Origin: Plutella xylostella
Lineage: Eukaryota; Arthropoda; Insecta; Lepidoptera; Plutellidae
Reading direction: 5' to 3'
NCBI RefSeq assembly: GCF_932276165.1
Contig: NC_064012.1
Coordinates: 12,221,501-12,285,500 of the forward strand
Length of the DNA stretch: 64,000 nt
Position 1 is the first letter of the stretch. Each line of letters begins with the position of its first letter. The position numbers and the translations under genes are program-made. Of the stretch, positions 25,851 to 39,500 are shown piece after piece. The notes under the pieces were generated by a model. That model had not been told where the DNA came from. It saw only the letters and a list, made by a program, of their open reading frames with translations, and did no database searches.

Positions 25851-27067
25851 TAATTATTAATATGATTTATATATTTTTTTTCTAAATCATTTACGAGCCA
25901 GTATATACGATGATGATGTTTTTAAATACCACCTTTTTTGTGTAAATCATTAACCTGCCAGTACTTAGTTATTAAATACCTTGTGACTTTATTATTTTAA
26001 AAATATTTACGCTTTTATTTTTCGTTTATAAATCCAATGATTGCACTAACGTCTGCGTTGTGGTTAGGTAGGAGGGGGATAGATTAGATAACGCGTATCA
26101 ACTACCTAGGAGGTCGATAGGACGATGATGATGGCTAATCAAAATCAATTGTCACGCCTAGGGATGGAAGCACCAACGACTCGATTGATTTAGTTTCTTG
26201 GAGTGTGTCCATAGAAATTTAAATAATTTTAAGTTATATTTTAAAATCGAATTTATACCTACTTTTTGTGTTTCGTTGAAAAGTGTTTAAATAGATTAAG
26301 TACCAGTTACATACCTGAGAAACTCAATGTAGGTACTGTAGATTGGTTACGAGGGAGGTAGGGATACCGAGGAAGGGATCTGTAGCAGGGATACTACTCG
26401 TATATTAGACATATTCGATACGATTCACTACGAATGATTAGGAACTAATTATGATACTGCGGAACTAATGATGAACAAGTACATTATTTATTTTTCATTC
26501 GTCAAATACTTAAGTGTTTGAAGCCAATTTTAGAGCGAAAACAGTTTTCCATTTAGCTACCCATTTCCCGCTCGCGGCGTCTCTACAATCAATTTATCTA
26601 TAACGTCATGAAATCTTGTTCTCCAAATTGGATTTACTCGTAGCTGGTTTTATTTATTTCCTGGCTCCAGCTGCAAAATGTTGTGTTGCAGTTTTCCTTT
26701 AAACTATACGGAAAAATTTGTGTTGTTGCGTTTTTCGATGGTTAGCCCGTATTATTTGTTCGTAAATTTTTGTATGAAGCCGCACTACCGAGGTGACCTG
26801 ATGGTGTTGTGGTCAGTATAGATTTCTTATACCAAGTTTTGCCGACGAACTATTGCAATTTAAAAAAGTGGGTTTTTCTTTATCTCGTGGACATATTCGG
26901 GAGGCTGCAATGGTATGCAGGTAAATAATGTACTGTAGTTTTTTTCCCTGTCAAATTAGCTTGCCTACGATACGCCGGCCGTGTAATATGAGGCGAAGTT
27001 TACACGTTACTCAAGAAGGCTTTCTTACATTTTTCTACCTTGATAGCTCTTGTAATAATTTAACACT

Positions 27068-27200
27068 GAGTTGTACAAGGTGACTTCAACCTAATGTCGA
27101 CCTTAAATAATATATCGCTGCCGTGCTTTGACAGTATACGAACAGAAAGAAAAAGACATAGGGTTAATGCCGACATTAGCTTAAAGTCCCTTTGTGTAAT
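27068..27200. repeat. MITE family GAGTTGCA...TTTAAG, copy 1
   Basis: Palindromic element: GAGTTGTACAAGGTGACTT at the left, GCTTAAAGTCCCTTTGTG at the right, core CGTGCTTTGACAGTATACG. Other copies are at 31167-31285 and 57078-57210, with a partial one at 29604-29665. Confidence 0.7.
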
Positions 27201-27296
27201 TTTACGCATAAGTAGCTTTACAGTCGCTGTCCTTAAGCCGCCACATTTTCATCTTTCATACCATAATATCATGTATTTAATAATTCAGTTTCAACT

Positions 27297-27378
27297 TACA
27301 TACCATGGATTTACGTCCAATTTGTAACAGCCTTACCCTTCCCCGCAGCGCCACAATGGCTGCGAAGAAGCAAGTAGC
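27297..27378 (+). repeat. duplicate of the acceptor and start region of USP exon 27506
   Basis: TACCATGGATTTACGTCCAA, CCGCAGCGCCACAATGGCTG and AAGAAGCAAGTAGCT parallel the true junction at about 27460-27535 (CCGCAGCGCCACGATGGCGG, AAGAAGCACGAGCT). The copy has its own acceptor and ATG but reaches TAA after eight codons. Confidence 0.75.
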
Positions 27379-27512
27379 TTAACCCACAGTGCCCCCAAGG
27401 CCACCATACTTCCAAGTCTCTTACCATAGCCTAAAGCCACCACATTCTCAACTTTCTTACCATGGATTTACCTCCAATTTGTAACCCTCTCCCCGTTCCC
27501 CGCAGCGCCACG

Positions 27513-30500
27513 ATGGCGGTGAAGAAGCACGAGCTCGCGCCGGACAGCCGCAATCAGCTGGACCTGGCGACCCTCGCGCAGTACATCCAGATGCTGGACA
27601 ACCAGCCGTTCTACCTGCCCGACACGCCCGACATCACCAAGCACTGTCAGGACATCGTCAAGTGTCTCGGTGAGTTGTGAACCTTAGATTCTAGCTGGTC
27701 CTGGCACTGTCAGGACATCGTCAAGTGTCTCGGTGAGTTTGTGGACTTTGTGTGGAACTATAATATAAGTCACATCAGGGCCCACCAAAACAACAACCCG
27801 TATTGAACATACAAGTGTCGCCGTCGCCGCATACGGTGTTTTTAAAGGAGGAGTCTTGAGTATTTCTCGCACATTTCCGATATTGACAGAGTGAGATGGG
27901 TCATTGTTTAGACCAATAGCAACGTGGTAATAAATTACCCGGACCAATAGCAACAAAGTAAAATAATTTTAGAACTCGTTTGTTAAAAAACTAGAAGAAA
28001 GCGTGCTGGTGGCACATATCAGCAGAAATGGGCCAAAGTTGGACTCCGTGGTGAAAAGATAGCTTAGCGTGTTTTGGATCCCGATGAGAAAAAGAGTTAT
28101 CTTTTATGGAGTGTTTAGGTAGAATGCTGCCTAGCATATTATGATAGTAGACCAGTGAAGATTTGACAGCGTTTAGTCGGAACTTTACCGTGCTTATCGG
28201 TGCTGGTAGGCAGAAAGTATGACAATTAAAGAACGCTCTTTATCTCCCTCTCTCTACCTTGTATCCTATTTTTTTTACTCTTGTTTTTAATTGATTTATG
28301 GATTTTCCGTAATCATTAAGCCTGTCTGTAGTAACGTAGCTCAAAAAGGAATGAGCAGATTTGATTCTGGTCTTATAAAATTCTTTTGTTTTGAAGACGA
28401 CTTGCGAGTTAGCAGCTACGAGTTGTTTTTGTATAATAATGTAGTGTTTTATATTAGACGCTTATGTGTCTTGACTCAGATGTGCTCACTGTAATATGGC
28501 GACGAATATGTAATTTAATGAATTCATGAATTGACCCAATTTTGTTGTTGAATGGATGAATAATTCAACCTTTCAGAACCGTTTCAGGTATAAAATTATT
28601 ACTATAAATATCTGAGCTAAAACAAGATGGCGTCAGAGTTGAATAATCCAAAAACAAAGCATTGGAGTGTGGGTATTGTGGCTTATGTCCAGCTAGATAA
28701 TAATGTCTTACAGTAAAGAAAAATATCTAGAAAACCTAGCAAACTACACAGTGGACCGCGTGGTGGGAAATGGTCCAAGCTGATTTATGGAAATTAAGCC
28801 TTACCCCAATATGCACAGAGTCTCCAATCGAGAGATCAAGATGCAGAAAATAAACCTTGTTCCATTTATGAAGGCCTATTTGACAAGCGATTTTAAATTT
28901 TAACTGCAGCTTTGTAAGAGTCCTCTTATCAGCAACACCCACACAATTCCGCACTATCCAAACCGCTTGCTGTCTCTTTCCTGCACCACAGTTAGGGTCC
29001 CCTGATCAACAACATGCGGGATAACACGCGCACTATCCAAACCTACATTTGTCTCTTTCCCACAGCGTGTACGTTCATCGGTAAAGCTTCATATCACAAG
29101 CAATTCTAGATTTTAAATGCTCCACAGTTAGGGTCCCTTACGACGACACTTATTAACAGCATGCGGATACGATCACGCACGCGGGATTGCCTCGCACGCG
29201 TTCCTACAAGTATTCATTGCTACGCGTGGAATATGCACGCGAGACGCGGGACAATGACGTGCCATCCAACGTGCGTGATGAAGTCCGCATGCTGTTAAAA
29301 ACAGCCCTCCATTTGTCACGTCCATCGGTTTGTCCCATATTACAATTATGTATTTGAACTGCACCACAGTTAGGCACCACACCCGAACTATCCAAACCTA
29401 TAGCCGTCTCTCTCCCGCAGCCCGCACGTCCATCGGAGGGAACGGCGTGGAGCTATGGGAGCAGCTTCACCTGGTAGAGGCGTTCTTCATCAGCCTGCTG
29501 CAGTCGATGCCGGTGGCCGCGCGCCGCGAGATCGTCAGCGCCGTGCTGGAGAAGTTCCACTCTCTCATCTCTGACCCTCGTACGTATGCTTCTTAAGCCG
29601 AGCTGCCAAAGGCCGCAGTATAGAAAGAGACAGACATAGATTAAATGTCGACATTTGCTTAAGCCCTAGTTTCACCATACTCTATTAGATCATTACAAAA
29701 AGGATTAGTTTTTGACTTTTGACACATCTGTCAAGAATCTAATATGGAGATGACGTATAATTGATTGCAATTCAATGTAACAGGGGTGTTAAAGATCTAA
29801 CAGACTATGGTGAAAGTAGGCATAAAGTTCTTTTCTGCAACTTGTTCCTTTGTGCACTCATTACAGAGACATAATGATAAGATATTCCAAGTTTCCTTCC
29901 TAAAATTCCTTTCAATCTGTCGAAAACCTAAACTTCTATAATAAAACTTGTAAATTTTCCAACAAAGATATTTCAGGTCAAAGGCTAGATGCTGCGATTA
30001 AACTATCTCGCTAACCCGCTCTAGCCGAATAAATTATAAATCCAATAATATTTCCCCAACCCCAGCCCGCTGAAGTGGCGAAAGATTCAGATTATTTTTG
30101 CCGTATTGATCGTATATGCCTATTCTAATAATAATGGCTGCTACTGTAGAAATGATCTGTATCATTTGTATCAGTGATCTCGTGTGGCAAACTTCTACCA
30201 TGCGCACACACCTGTACAATACAAACCTACACGTGTATGTCGTGTATGTGTGAGTGCGGTGCTCCTATATAATGGGCGGCAGCATCACGCTAATATCGAA
30301 AACCCTTGCTCAGTCCCCGACTGACGGTCCTGTCACCATGAGGGTCCGTTTCGACGCCATCTACATGCGCTTCCGCGTGCGCCGCCTCCGCTTCAAGATC
30401 ATGCTGATCAGACACCGAGTGACTTTAAACTTCAAGCTGTATGAGAACGTGTTGTTTACGAGTAGCATTGACCGTTTCGCGCTTGTTGTCCGCGTAGAGT

Positions 30501-33500
30501 CCGACGCCTGCCCCGCCATGTCGGTGGTGCTGATCGTGTTCGACGGCGCCGAGTCCGAGGACATGATGAAGGCGGCGAGGTGGCTGATGGAGAGGGATGA
30601 GAATGGACCAGCGGCCGGCGCCGGCCTGCGCGCCTGCCTGTCCTGCTTCTATCGGTGAGTGTGACGTTTTACTTTCTGTTTGCTGGGTTTTTAAGAATAA
30701 CGCTACTTCATCGTCAACATCACGACCCATCACGTCCCCACTCGTGGGGCACGGGTCTCCTTCGAATGAAGGGATTTAGGCCGAGGGATTAATAGATAAC
30801 ATTTGTATTGCATACATAGGTACCTACTGCGTTTGGAAAATTTTATATACATCATACGGTTTCAAGCCAAACTCGGTTACAGCTTTTTCCGTCATGACTT
30901 TATTGAATTAAGTTTGAGTGCGTTTCATTGGATTTGTGTCTCATGTTTGCTGCATGTACGTTAATTGAGCTGACAGATCCAGTAATAAGAGCCGGATTTG
31001 GAACCGTGTGATAAGCAATGGCCATCATAATACACCTACAACACAACACAATATAATACTGATACTTTTGAATACTTTCTTAGTTTTAATTATTATAGGA
31101 ATATTTACACTTTTGAACCCATTTATGTAATTAGCCGACAGAAAAAAATAATTCTACCTTACCAACGCTGATTTGCACAAAATTGGTGGTTCTTAAATAA
31201 TATTGGTCCCTTGCTTTGGCGGTACACAGACAGGAAAACATAGATTTAATGCCGATATTAACTTAAAATTCCTTTGTGCAACTCGGGACCAGCCATGTAA
31301 GACGCAATTACCTACAGTAAATACATTGTCCAGCGGCTTACAAGTAAAAATATATCTTGGCTTTATAATATTCATAAGAACGAACGACCGAGGCAATATC
31401 ATCTTATAATAAGTTCCCCCGATGTCGTCCTGGGAAAAAGGCTTTGGTTTCTTTGGCTTCAAGAAGAGATTAAAAAGGTCTGCCCAGATCACTGTAATTA
31501 GAACTGAGCCAGGTTTAAGTTTTTTTTAATCCAATTCTCTCCCTGGAGCGACAAAGTCAAAGTTTAATTAGTTATTCTGATACAAAAAGAAATAATCCAC
31601 AAAGGAACATAAATAAATTAAAAAAATATACAATTACCCCCTTATTCATACAAGAACAAGTTGTTCTTTGTCGGAGAGGGACAAAACAGTGTATTAGTTA
31701 AAACGTTTTGTAACTTTTCTATGAATAAGGGGGTTAATCTTTGCGTTAGTTTACGTTACACTATAATAATTATGTAAAGTAGGCTAAACCGATTTTTCTA
31801 TTCGTAACTGTTGAATTTTTCGTCGCCATTAATAGCCGAATGGAATACATCCAGAAAATTTCAAAGTTTTCGTTGCGATGTTTTCGGATGCGATGCTCCC
31901 GGGTACATGTTATATCTTATACCTCTAACGGCTTGTTTTTTCAATAGCCTGATAAAAGTTATCTAGGGAATATATACCTACCTAATTCTGATGATGTCGC
32001 GTCTGAATGTTTGTATTAGGCAGAGAGAGCTACAATTTTATTCATCTTATAAAATTTATCAGACTATTGAAAAATCAGCCCTTAAAAGATAGAAACGGAA
32101 GCACTTTTATTTATCAGTTTGAAATCCGCGCGTATTTTGTTAGTCCCACTCATGTGAAGTATTGATTGCGTCGGGCTAAAAGTGGGTGGGCATCTGTGAG
32201 GTCATTGCTTTCACCTTTGACATTATAATGGGAAGGAGGAAGGATATTTATTTAAGAATAATAGATTTAAGTATTTTACTAAATTAATGATAATATTACT
32301 TAAGGCCTGTTTCAAAATGTCTGGTTAATTGGTACCCGTGATATAAAATACTGTTGTTACTTTCTGTAATTACGTTTCAGACAGATACAGCAAGTATTTC
32401 ATATCCCACAGGTAGCCATTATCCAGACATAGTGAAACATGCCCTTACTATACTTCCTTCTGGAGTAATATGAAACCTTGTGAGAAACTAGGAAACTTAT
32501 TACAAACGTTCACATACAGATAGTTTGGAACAAGGAACATACACTCCCCTAACGAGTTCCGAACGTAAAACGAATCCGGTGGGTTATTCTGAACGCATCA
32601 CGCGATTATGAATGTTGTTCTGTATCGCTTTACAAACGCTTCTTCTAAGCGGGTGACAAAGATTGCCGAGTGTTTGGCAGCGTGGTAAAAAGCTTAGCAG
32701 GTCAGATTAGTTGTAAGTCACTGACTGCCCAGGGGCCCGGAAGTATAGAGATAGAATCTAAGGTATAGGTGATACATCACTCGGGGCTCCTTTCGTGCAT
32801 CTCAAACAACAAACTACAAACGCTGCCGCGTCCTTAATAACCTAGGATCAGAAACAGAGTTCTAAACTTTTTGAACTTACCTGCATTTCAGTTTGTATGT
32901 AATTTAAAACACGTCGAGAACTGTGATGCCTTGATGGAATCTTTCTTAATATTAAACTTGAAACTTTACAAGTTATTTCCTTTGCCTTTGATATTTTGCG
33001 AACTTTAATTTAAGTTAGTAAGGTACGTGTATTAAAAATGTTGTTTATGATTGCAGTTGGACCTACCAATGGGACGGAACCCCGGCTTTGGGTGATTGGA
33101 TTATGACTTTCATCAAAGTCCTCGAGGTTTGTATTTATCTGTCACCACTCGTTATTCCTTTCCTTAGCGTATCGGTGACAAACACTATATCCCATTCCAC
33201 GGGGAAAGACATCTGACAGAACCCTTATTACTTTCGAATAAGGGTAGTTTTGGTTTGTATCAGATGTCTATCCCCGTGGAATGGGATATAGAGCAGGTCT
33301 AGGATTTGTCACCGTGGTGATATTGATATTTCACTCAGGGAGGCTCCTTTCTTGCACTCCATTGTCATTATAACTAACGATTATCATGTTTACTTACTAC
33401 AGCTTAATCATTTCGTCTTGATCTAGTTTTTATTTGCATGCAAATGCGTATTGAAATTCGAAGTCTCAATAGCAACAATAGCTTTACAATAGAATACATA

Positions 33501-36500
33501 TTCTTGTCACAACAACCACTGCCGATGCCGATCCTGTTATCGCGAAAATTTGCAATTTTCAGCTTTGTACTGCGGATATATTTTTAGCCCGATTATTGTC
33601 TAACCCAGTTTGTTTACTCCAAAGACATTTCCAACAATGGGTGTTAACCCTGATGACTCTTTCCCGATAATATTGTGGTGTAAATTCATAATCACCGATC
33701 TTCGGAGCTAATTTTGCATTCCATTGTGGATGAGTATTTTCTACAGTAAATTCCATACATGTGCAAATGTCTGCCGGATATTGCGATAATATTGTCTTGT
33801 AAATACATAATCACAAATCTTACGCTAATTTTGCATAACATTGTAGGAGCGTATTTTCTACAATCAATTCCATACATCTGCAAACAATATCTCCTGGTAT
33901 TGTAATGGGGGTCAACTTGAACTGAATAACTTCGGTCCTTTGACATTTATTAACTCCAATCGAAGGATTCCTAATCTTGTAGAAGGGTACTTACAATTAG
34001 TTAACATTTTGCTGCGAAATTAGTGGTATACAGAAACGAATAAAAGTCAATACGAACTGAATACTTCGAATATTTCAACTCCTTAAACTCAATTCAAACA
34101 TTCCCAAGGTTTGATTCTGCTAATATTATGAACGCTAAAGTTTGGCAGAATGAATGTTTGTTACTCTTTTACGTAAAAACTACTCAACGGATTTTCATGC
34201 AATTTGGTATTCAGGAAGCAGTATAGACATAGGCTACTTTAAAGCAGATAGAGAGCAACGGCTGCAGTTATACCTTGTTTAAACTAAGATCATTTCTGTG
34301 ACGTTTTCTGTTTTGCGGTTCTAGGGCCACTTGCAGAAACATATTAAATCTAGATTTAGTGTTAAATCTCGATTTTGTGTCAAATTTTATATGGACTGAC
34401 GTTTCTTAAATCGACATTTGACCCTAAATCTAGATTTAATTTGTTGGTGCAAGGGGCCCTTAGAGATATCCCATAGTGAAAATCTTTAGATTTTGCCTAT
34501 CAACTTATTGTATGAGTCGTATACACTGAATTGTATTTAATTTACACAGATTTCGTAATCGTATTCTTGCGTACCTAGGTAATTCATAAAATTGTGAGCT
34601 GTCACAGGATCTATCTTAGCTGCAACGAGGTAAGTATACATTTTCTATTTTTTATGACACTAATTCCCCCCAACAGGAGAAGGAGCACTTCGACATCCTG
34701 ATCGAGGTGTCCATAGACAACATAGAGCGGATGGTGCTGGCTCTCCGCAAGAGTGTGGACATGAAGCGGAGCGTCGCCGCCGTGATACTGCACGTGCTGG
34801 CTTGCATGAGGGACTCCACCGACGCGCTGGATAGGGTAAGAAAGAAAGAAAGAAACATTTGACACACTGAACAATAAAAAAAGGGAAAAATAATACTACA
34901 AAAAAAACAAAAAAAAAACAAAAAAATATGCAATACATACAGTACAAACAAACAAGATTGCTGTCCTAAAAAAACAGAAAACAATACAGTACAAACAAAC
35001 AAGGTTGCTGTCCAGAGCGTCAAAACGGCTCCAGCTCAGCATGTGCTGTGGCCAAAGAGGCCACAGCGCTGGTTTTCAGCTGGACCTTCATATGGTGATC
35101 ACATCGACGAGTCAACGATGAATGTGTCGGCTAGTGTCTAGTTGGAACCTCAGCACACTGTTGCAGAGACAGGCAAATTAACTAACAACTAGCAAAGTGA
35201 CCCATCAATGGCATAATGGTAGCTATATTTTATGTAAAACAGTTGATCTGGATGTAACTTCAGTTAGTCTGTGACAATGCTAGCGCTAGGGTTTAAAACC
35301 GTGTTGAAAGGTTTAGCCAAGTTTATAAGAGTTAGTAGATTATCTTTTCAATTAAATAAAACCAATAAGTACCTACGTTAGATTTAAAAACCAATTACCA
35401 CATATTTTTTCTTGTTTAGCCAAGCGTGGAGATTATATACCCTCCAATAGTAGAGTAATCTCATGTCCTGGAAAGCTTTTTTAAAAGCTGAAATAATTCC
35501 ATAATTCCAATAATTTCATTTGACTATACCATGGAGTTAAATCCATGGGGTGTTTCCAAAAAGGGTATACTAAGCTAAAACCTATGTTGGTTACCATGCT
35601 GCACACGTAGGTTTCGGCTTATCTGAAACACCCTGCATAATTAAATAGTTTGTCTTATAAGTCTTATCCCTCAATCCTCCCCCGCAGATCGCGCCCCACG
35701 TGGACACGATCCTGGTGGCGCTGGCGTCGCAGTGCGGGCAGTGGAGCCGGCAGCTGCTGCAGAACGTGGTGGACATCCTCGCGGCGTACATCGACGCGCT
35801 GCCCGTGCGGACCAACCCTCGTATTGCGGACAAATACGCCAGTGTGGTGAGAGCTTTATGACATGTGCCTACAGATATATCTGCGCCCCGGATAAGTAAT
35901 TAATTCAATGCCATTTAGGTACGTATAGTAAGAGGATTATGCCATTTATAGGAGCAATACGCGCATCGCGGACAAATACGCCAGTGTGGTGAGAGCTTAA
36001 TTATACCTAGGAGCCGTGCCCGCTGACAAAGCTGATGTGGTGAGGGCTTTGTGGTTTTGTACAGGTAATAGCAGAGATATCGCCCCACGAGGTCACGATC
36101 CTGCCCGTGCGGACCAACCCGCGTATCGCGGACAAATACGCTAGTGTTGTGAGAGCTTCATAAGTTTTGCAGGTTGTTGTTGCAGTCCTATGGCACCCCA
36201 TAGGTGCAGAGGGTCTCAACTAACTTTCGCCACTTCCGCCTATCTTCGGCTGTACTTAGCTAAGTTTTACAGGTAGTTGCAGAGATATCTGCGTGCCCCG
36301 GATGAATAATTAATTAAATGCCAATGACGGACTCGAAAGAGGCCTAGGTCGATAACAACCATGAGCTATAGCATAGAGGGTTGGTAATGGTGATTATGCC
36401 ATCTGTACCTATACATTTTCTGCCAATAGTTTCATGGCAGATTTTGTTAGAGGCGCCCCTTTATATGCGAAAAAATGTAAACTTTTTGTAATAGTTGGGA

Positions 36501-39500
36501 TTTTTTTAATGTGTATTTTCTAATAAACAATCAAGCTGCCTTACACGGCTTAGAATCCCACAAAAACACCTCCTCAACCTACCCTTGCCTACCCAGATGC
36601 TGTGCCTCGAGAAGCACATGGCGTCTCGCGGGTGCCCCTACCTCGCCTACCCGAGCTGGTCATCACAAGCTCAGCCCGGCACCAGCGGCGCCCCGTCGGT
36701 GCCGTCCGCGCCGCCTACCCGCAAAGTGGGCCTTCTCAACCTGGGGAACACCTGCTATATGAACAGCGTCATGCAAGCCCTGCTTGCTACTAGGCAGTGA
36801 GTATTGTTTGGTTCGGTATACCGTAACTTGACCAAAAATGCCGATAGTGTAAAATATTGACGGTACAAGCTCGTAAGACTTACGAACTTCTTTTTGTTAC
36901 GACGTAAGGGAAAGTATTGTAAATATGTTTCCGTCAAAGCATTTATGCTGATGGCTGAAAGAAATAAGCCAATTGCAACTCAGGTAGGTAATAAAATAGT
37001 AAAACGTAACAGGCAAATTGGTTAAGTTACGTGAATGCAACTCTGCATTCTTTATAAGGTGAGTATTGATTAGGAGTTAGTTACAAAAGCTTTGTCACAA
37101 ATAAAAAACAAAATGCTACTATATTTTTATACTTACTCAAACGAGAGTTTAACGTAATAAAGAGGTACGATCGAAAAGAAGCGGATACTGTAAGCAGATT
37201 TAAAAATATTGCCGTTTATAAAAAAAGAACACCGGGACAACCTTTTATGTTGACTATCAAATGCCTAAATTCAGATACAGAGAAAAAAGGACTGGTTAAG
37301 GGTCAGCAATAGGTAATCGAGGGTTGGCATTGTCATAGAATTATGTAGTAAATGATGCTCTACAGCCTTGAAAAAAATCACACCGGTAGTCGAAGAGTCT
37401 AGCTAGGTGCTGAATCATTCGAATTTAAGTAAATGCTTATGGATAACTGTAAATTAAATTCAGAATATGACGAAAAACCACTCCCGTATTGTAACAACTG
37501 TGTCGTAATCATCAAGAATTTTCATATGATTCTTATCAAATTATAAAGTTAAAGGCTTGGAATAGGCGCTAAATACCTTGTTTTTTAATAAACATACACT
37601 TATTTTGTGTAAATTAATCCCAAACTCGAGCAATTTTTTTCCCTCAAATCTTCATACAAATATCTATGGCGGCTTTCTGTGTTATAAAATCATAAACACA
37701 AGTGACGTTTGACTCAGTTGGCCGCTGGCCTCCAAAGAAGGGTCACGTCGGTTTAGGCAGCACTGACAGCTCGCGATCTTATCGTGTACAGATACAAAAT
37801 CACTGCACATTGGTTGTCATTGCACTTTTTCAACTTTTATGACACCAACATAATTTGATTTGAAATTGAGGAAGCATAATTCTTCCAGTATATTCAATAC
37901 ATTAAATTAAATTAGATAGTGTGCAATATTCTCGTGACATTACAGTCTCGTAAAGGTCTGATGAGGAGCAGGAATATAGCGAATGGATCTAAGTGATGAC
38001 AATACGCACGAACATTAGGTTAGGGATCAAAAATACAGTCTCTTGGTGCTGGTTGAGGTATGGTCTCGTGAGGATCTGATGAGGGCAGTAACACGGTGGT
38101 GGCTCAATTTTATTTCAAAGATGTTAATAGCTAAAAGCATCGAGTTTGGGCTATTAAGTATTTTTTTCAGAGAGAGAGAAAGAGATTTTATTTTTCCTCT
38201 GGATGTGTAAAGGTTTACTGGGTTTACCAAGTTCATTCTGTTAATGGCATCAAGTTGTTATGTGTTCATAAGTAATAATTATTTATTAACAAAATGCTGT
38301 TGGTTCTCCACGAAAATGTAAAAATAAAAATAAAATAAATAAAAATAAATTCGTAACGTAAAATTGTCAATGACGGAATTTCTTCTATAGACAGTAGCCA
38401 CAAAAAAAACAAACGATAGATAGCGTGACTTGAAGATAAAGATACATTTATTCGACACATAGACAGCAACAACAAAAAAAATACAGATTTAAAGAAAACA
38501 AACACATACTTATACAAAACAACAAAGAAAAAAAAGGATACACATCAAAATAACTGGAAAAAATATAAGCCCCAATTTACTTGTGTGGGACAGGGAGTAC
38601 CATAATATTTTTTTTGGGTTACTCCCCATCTATGTGAAATATCAGCTTGATATCTTTACCCGTTTCTGAGAAAAAGGGCGGTGACAGACGGACAACAAAG
38701 AGATCCTATAACGGTTGCTTTTTTTCTTTTGACGTTCGAAACCCTAAAATTAATTAAAAATATTATGCTGCTACCAAAAAATATTACTTACTTACAGGTA
38801 TTGAAAAAGCGGTATATAGTACTAAACAAATTATAAACAAACAAAAAACCCGACTGCACGCTAAAAATATGAAAACAAGTCCCAATGTTAATGGAAAGTA
38901 TCGTAGGCGGGGACCAGCAGAGGGTTCACCATTTAGCTGAATGTTACTTAGAAAACGGCCTTGAGTGGCGGTCAAGTTGGTCCCCGCCTGCGATACTTTC
39001 CATTAACATTGGGACTTGTTTTCATGTTTTTAGCGTACAGTCGGGTTTTTCGTTTGTTTATAATTGTATTTTTTTATTTGTAACTTTTTAGTTGTTTTTA
39101 TTTTATGAAATTTTACGTCAGTAGTTCATGATCATTTTTTATTTCAATAATTTTGGTGTTGTTATTTAAATACCTTCAATATGCATATTTTTATAATGTG
39201 AAAATCAAGCCCTTTCATTTGATACCTTACACGGCAAAGTTGAATTATTATTTTTTCGATCATCACGTTATGTCCTCTAGAGGGCGCTATGTACATTTTA
39301 ATAGAACGTCACATAGCCTATAACCATCGCGCCATCAATACGCTTCTAACAATACCTCATACATCAAAATCTATCAAGCCGTTTAGGCTACAGGAGGGAA
39401 CAAAGAAACAGACAAACATACATACATACAATCAAAAAACATTACCCTCCTCTTTCGGCAGTCCGGTAAAAAGGAGTAAGACAGGGGGTCATTCTGAACT

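Noticed and set aside
30254..30497. USP exon starting further upstream in the same open frame
   Set aside because: The frame is open from 30254 and several AGs exist, but most lack a pyrimidine tract. Similarity to the family is clear only from about 30470 on. I chose 30498 for its phase fit and say the start is uncertain.
33667..33902. CRISPR-like repeat array
   Set aside because: Only two long, diverged ~119-bp units, no short direct repeats with unique spacers; this is eukaryotic intron sequence.
34652..35023. Minus-strand frames with hydrophobic Phe/Leu runs, resembling membrane segments
   Set aside because: They arise from A-rich repeat sequence (AAACAAAAAAAA) read on the other strand and from the antisense of USP exon 34677-34835.
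38266..38517. 83-codon minus-strand frame resembling a membrane protein
   Set aside because: Low-complexity AT-rich repeat (AATAAAAATAAA). No splice sites, no conserved motif, inside a transposon-rich intron.
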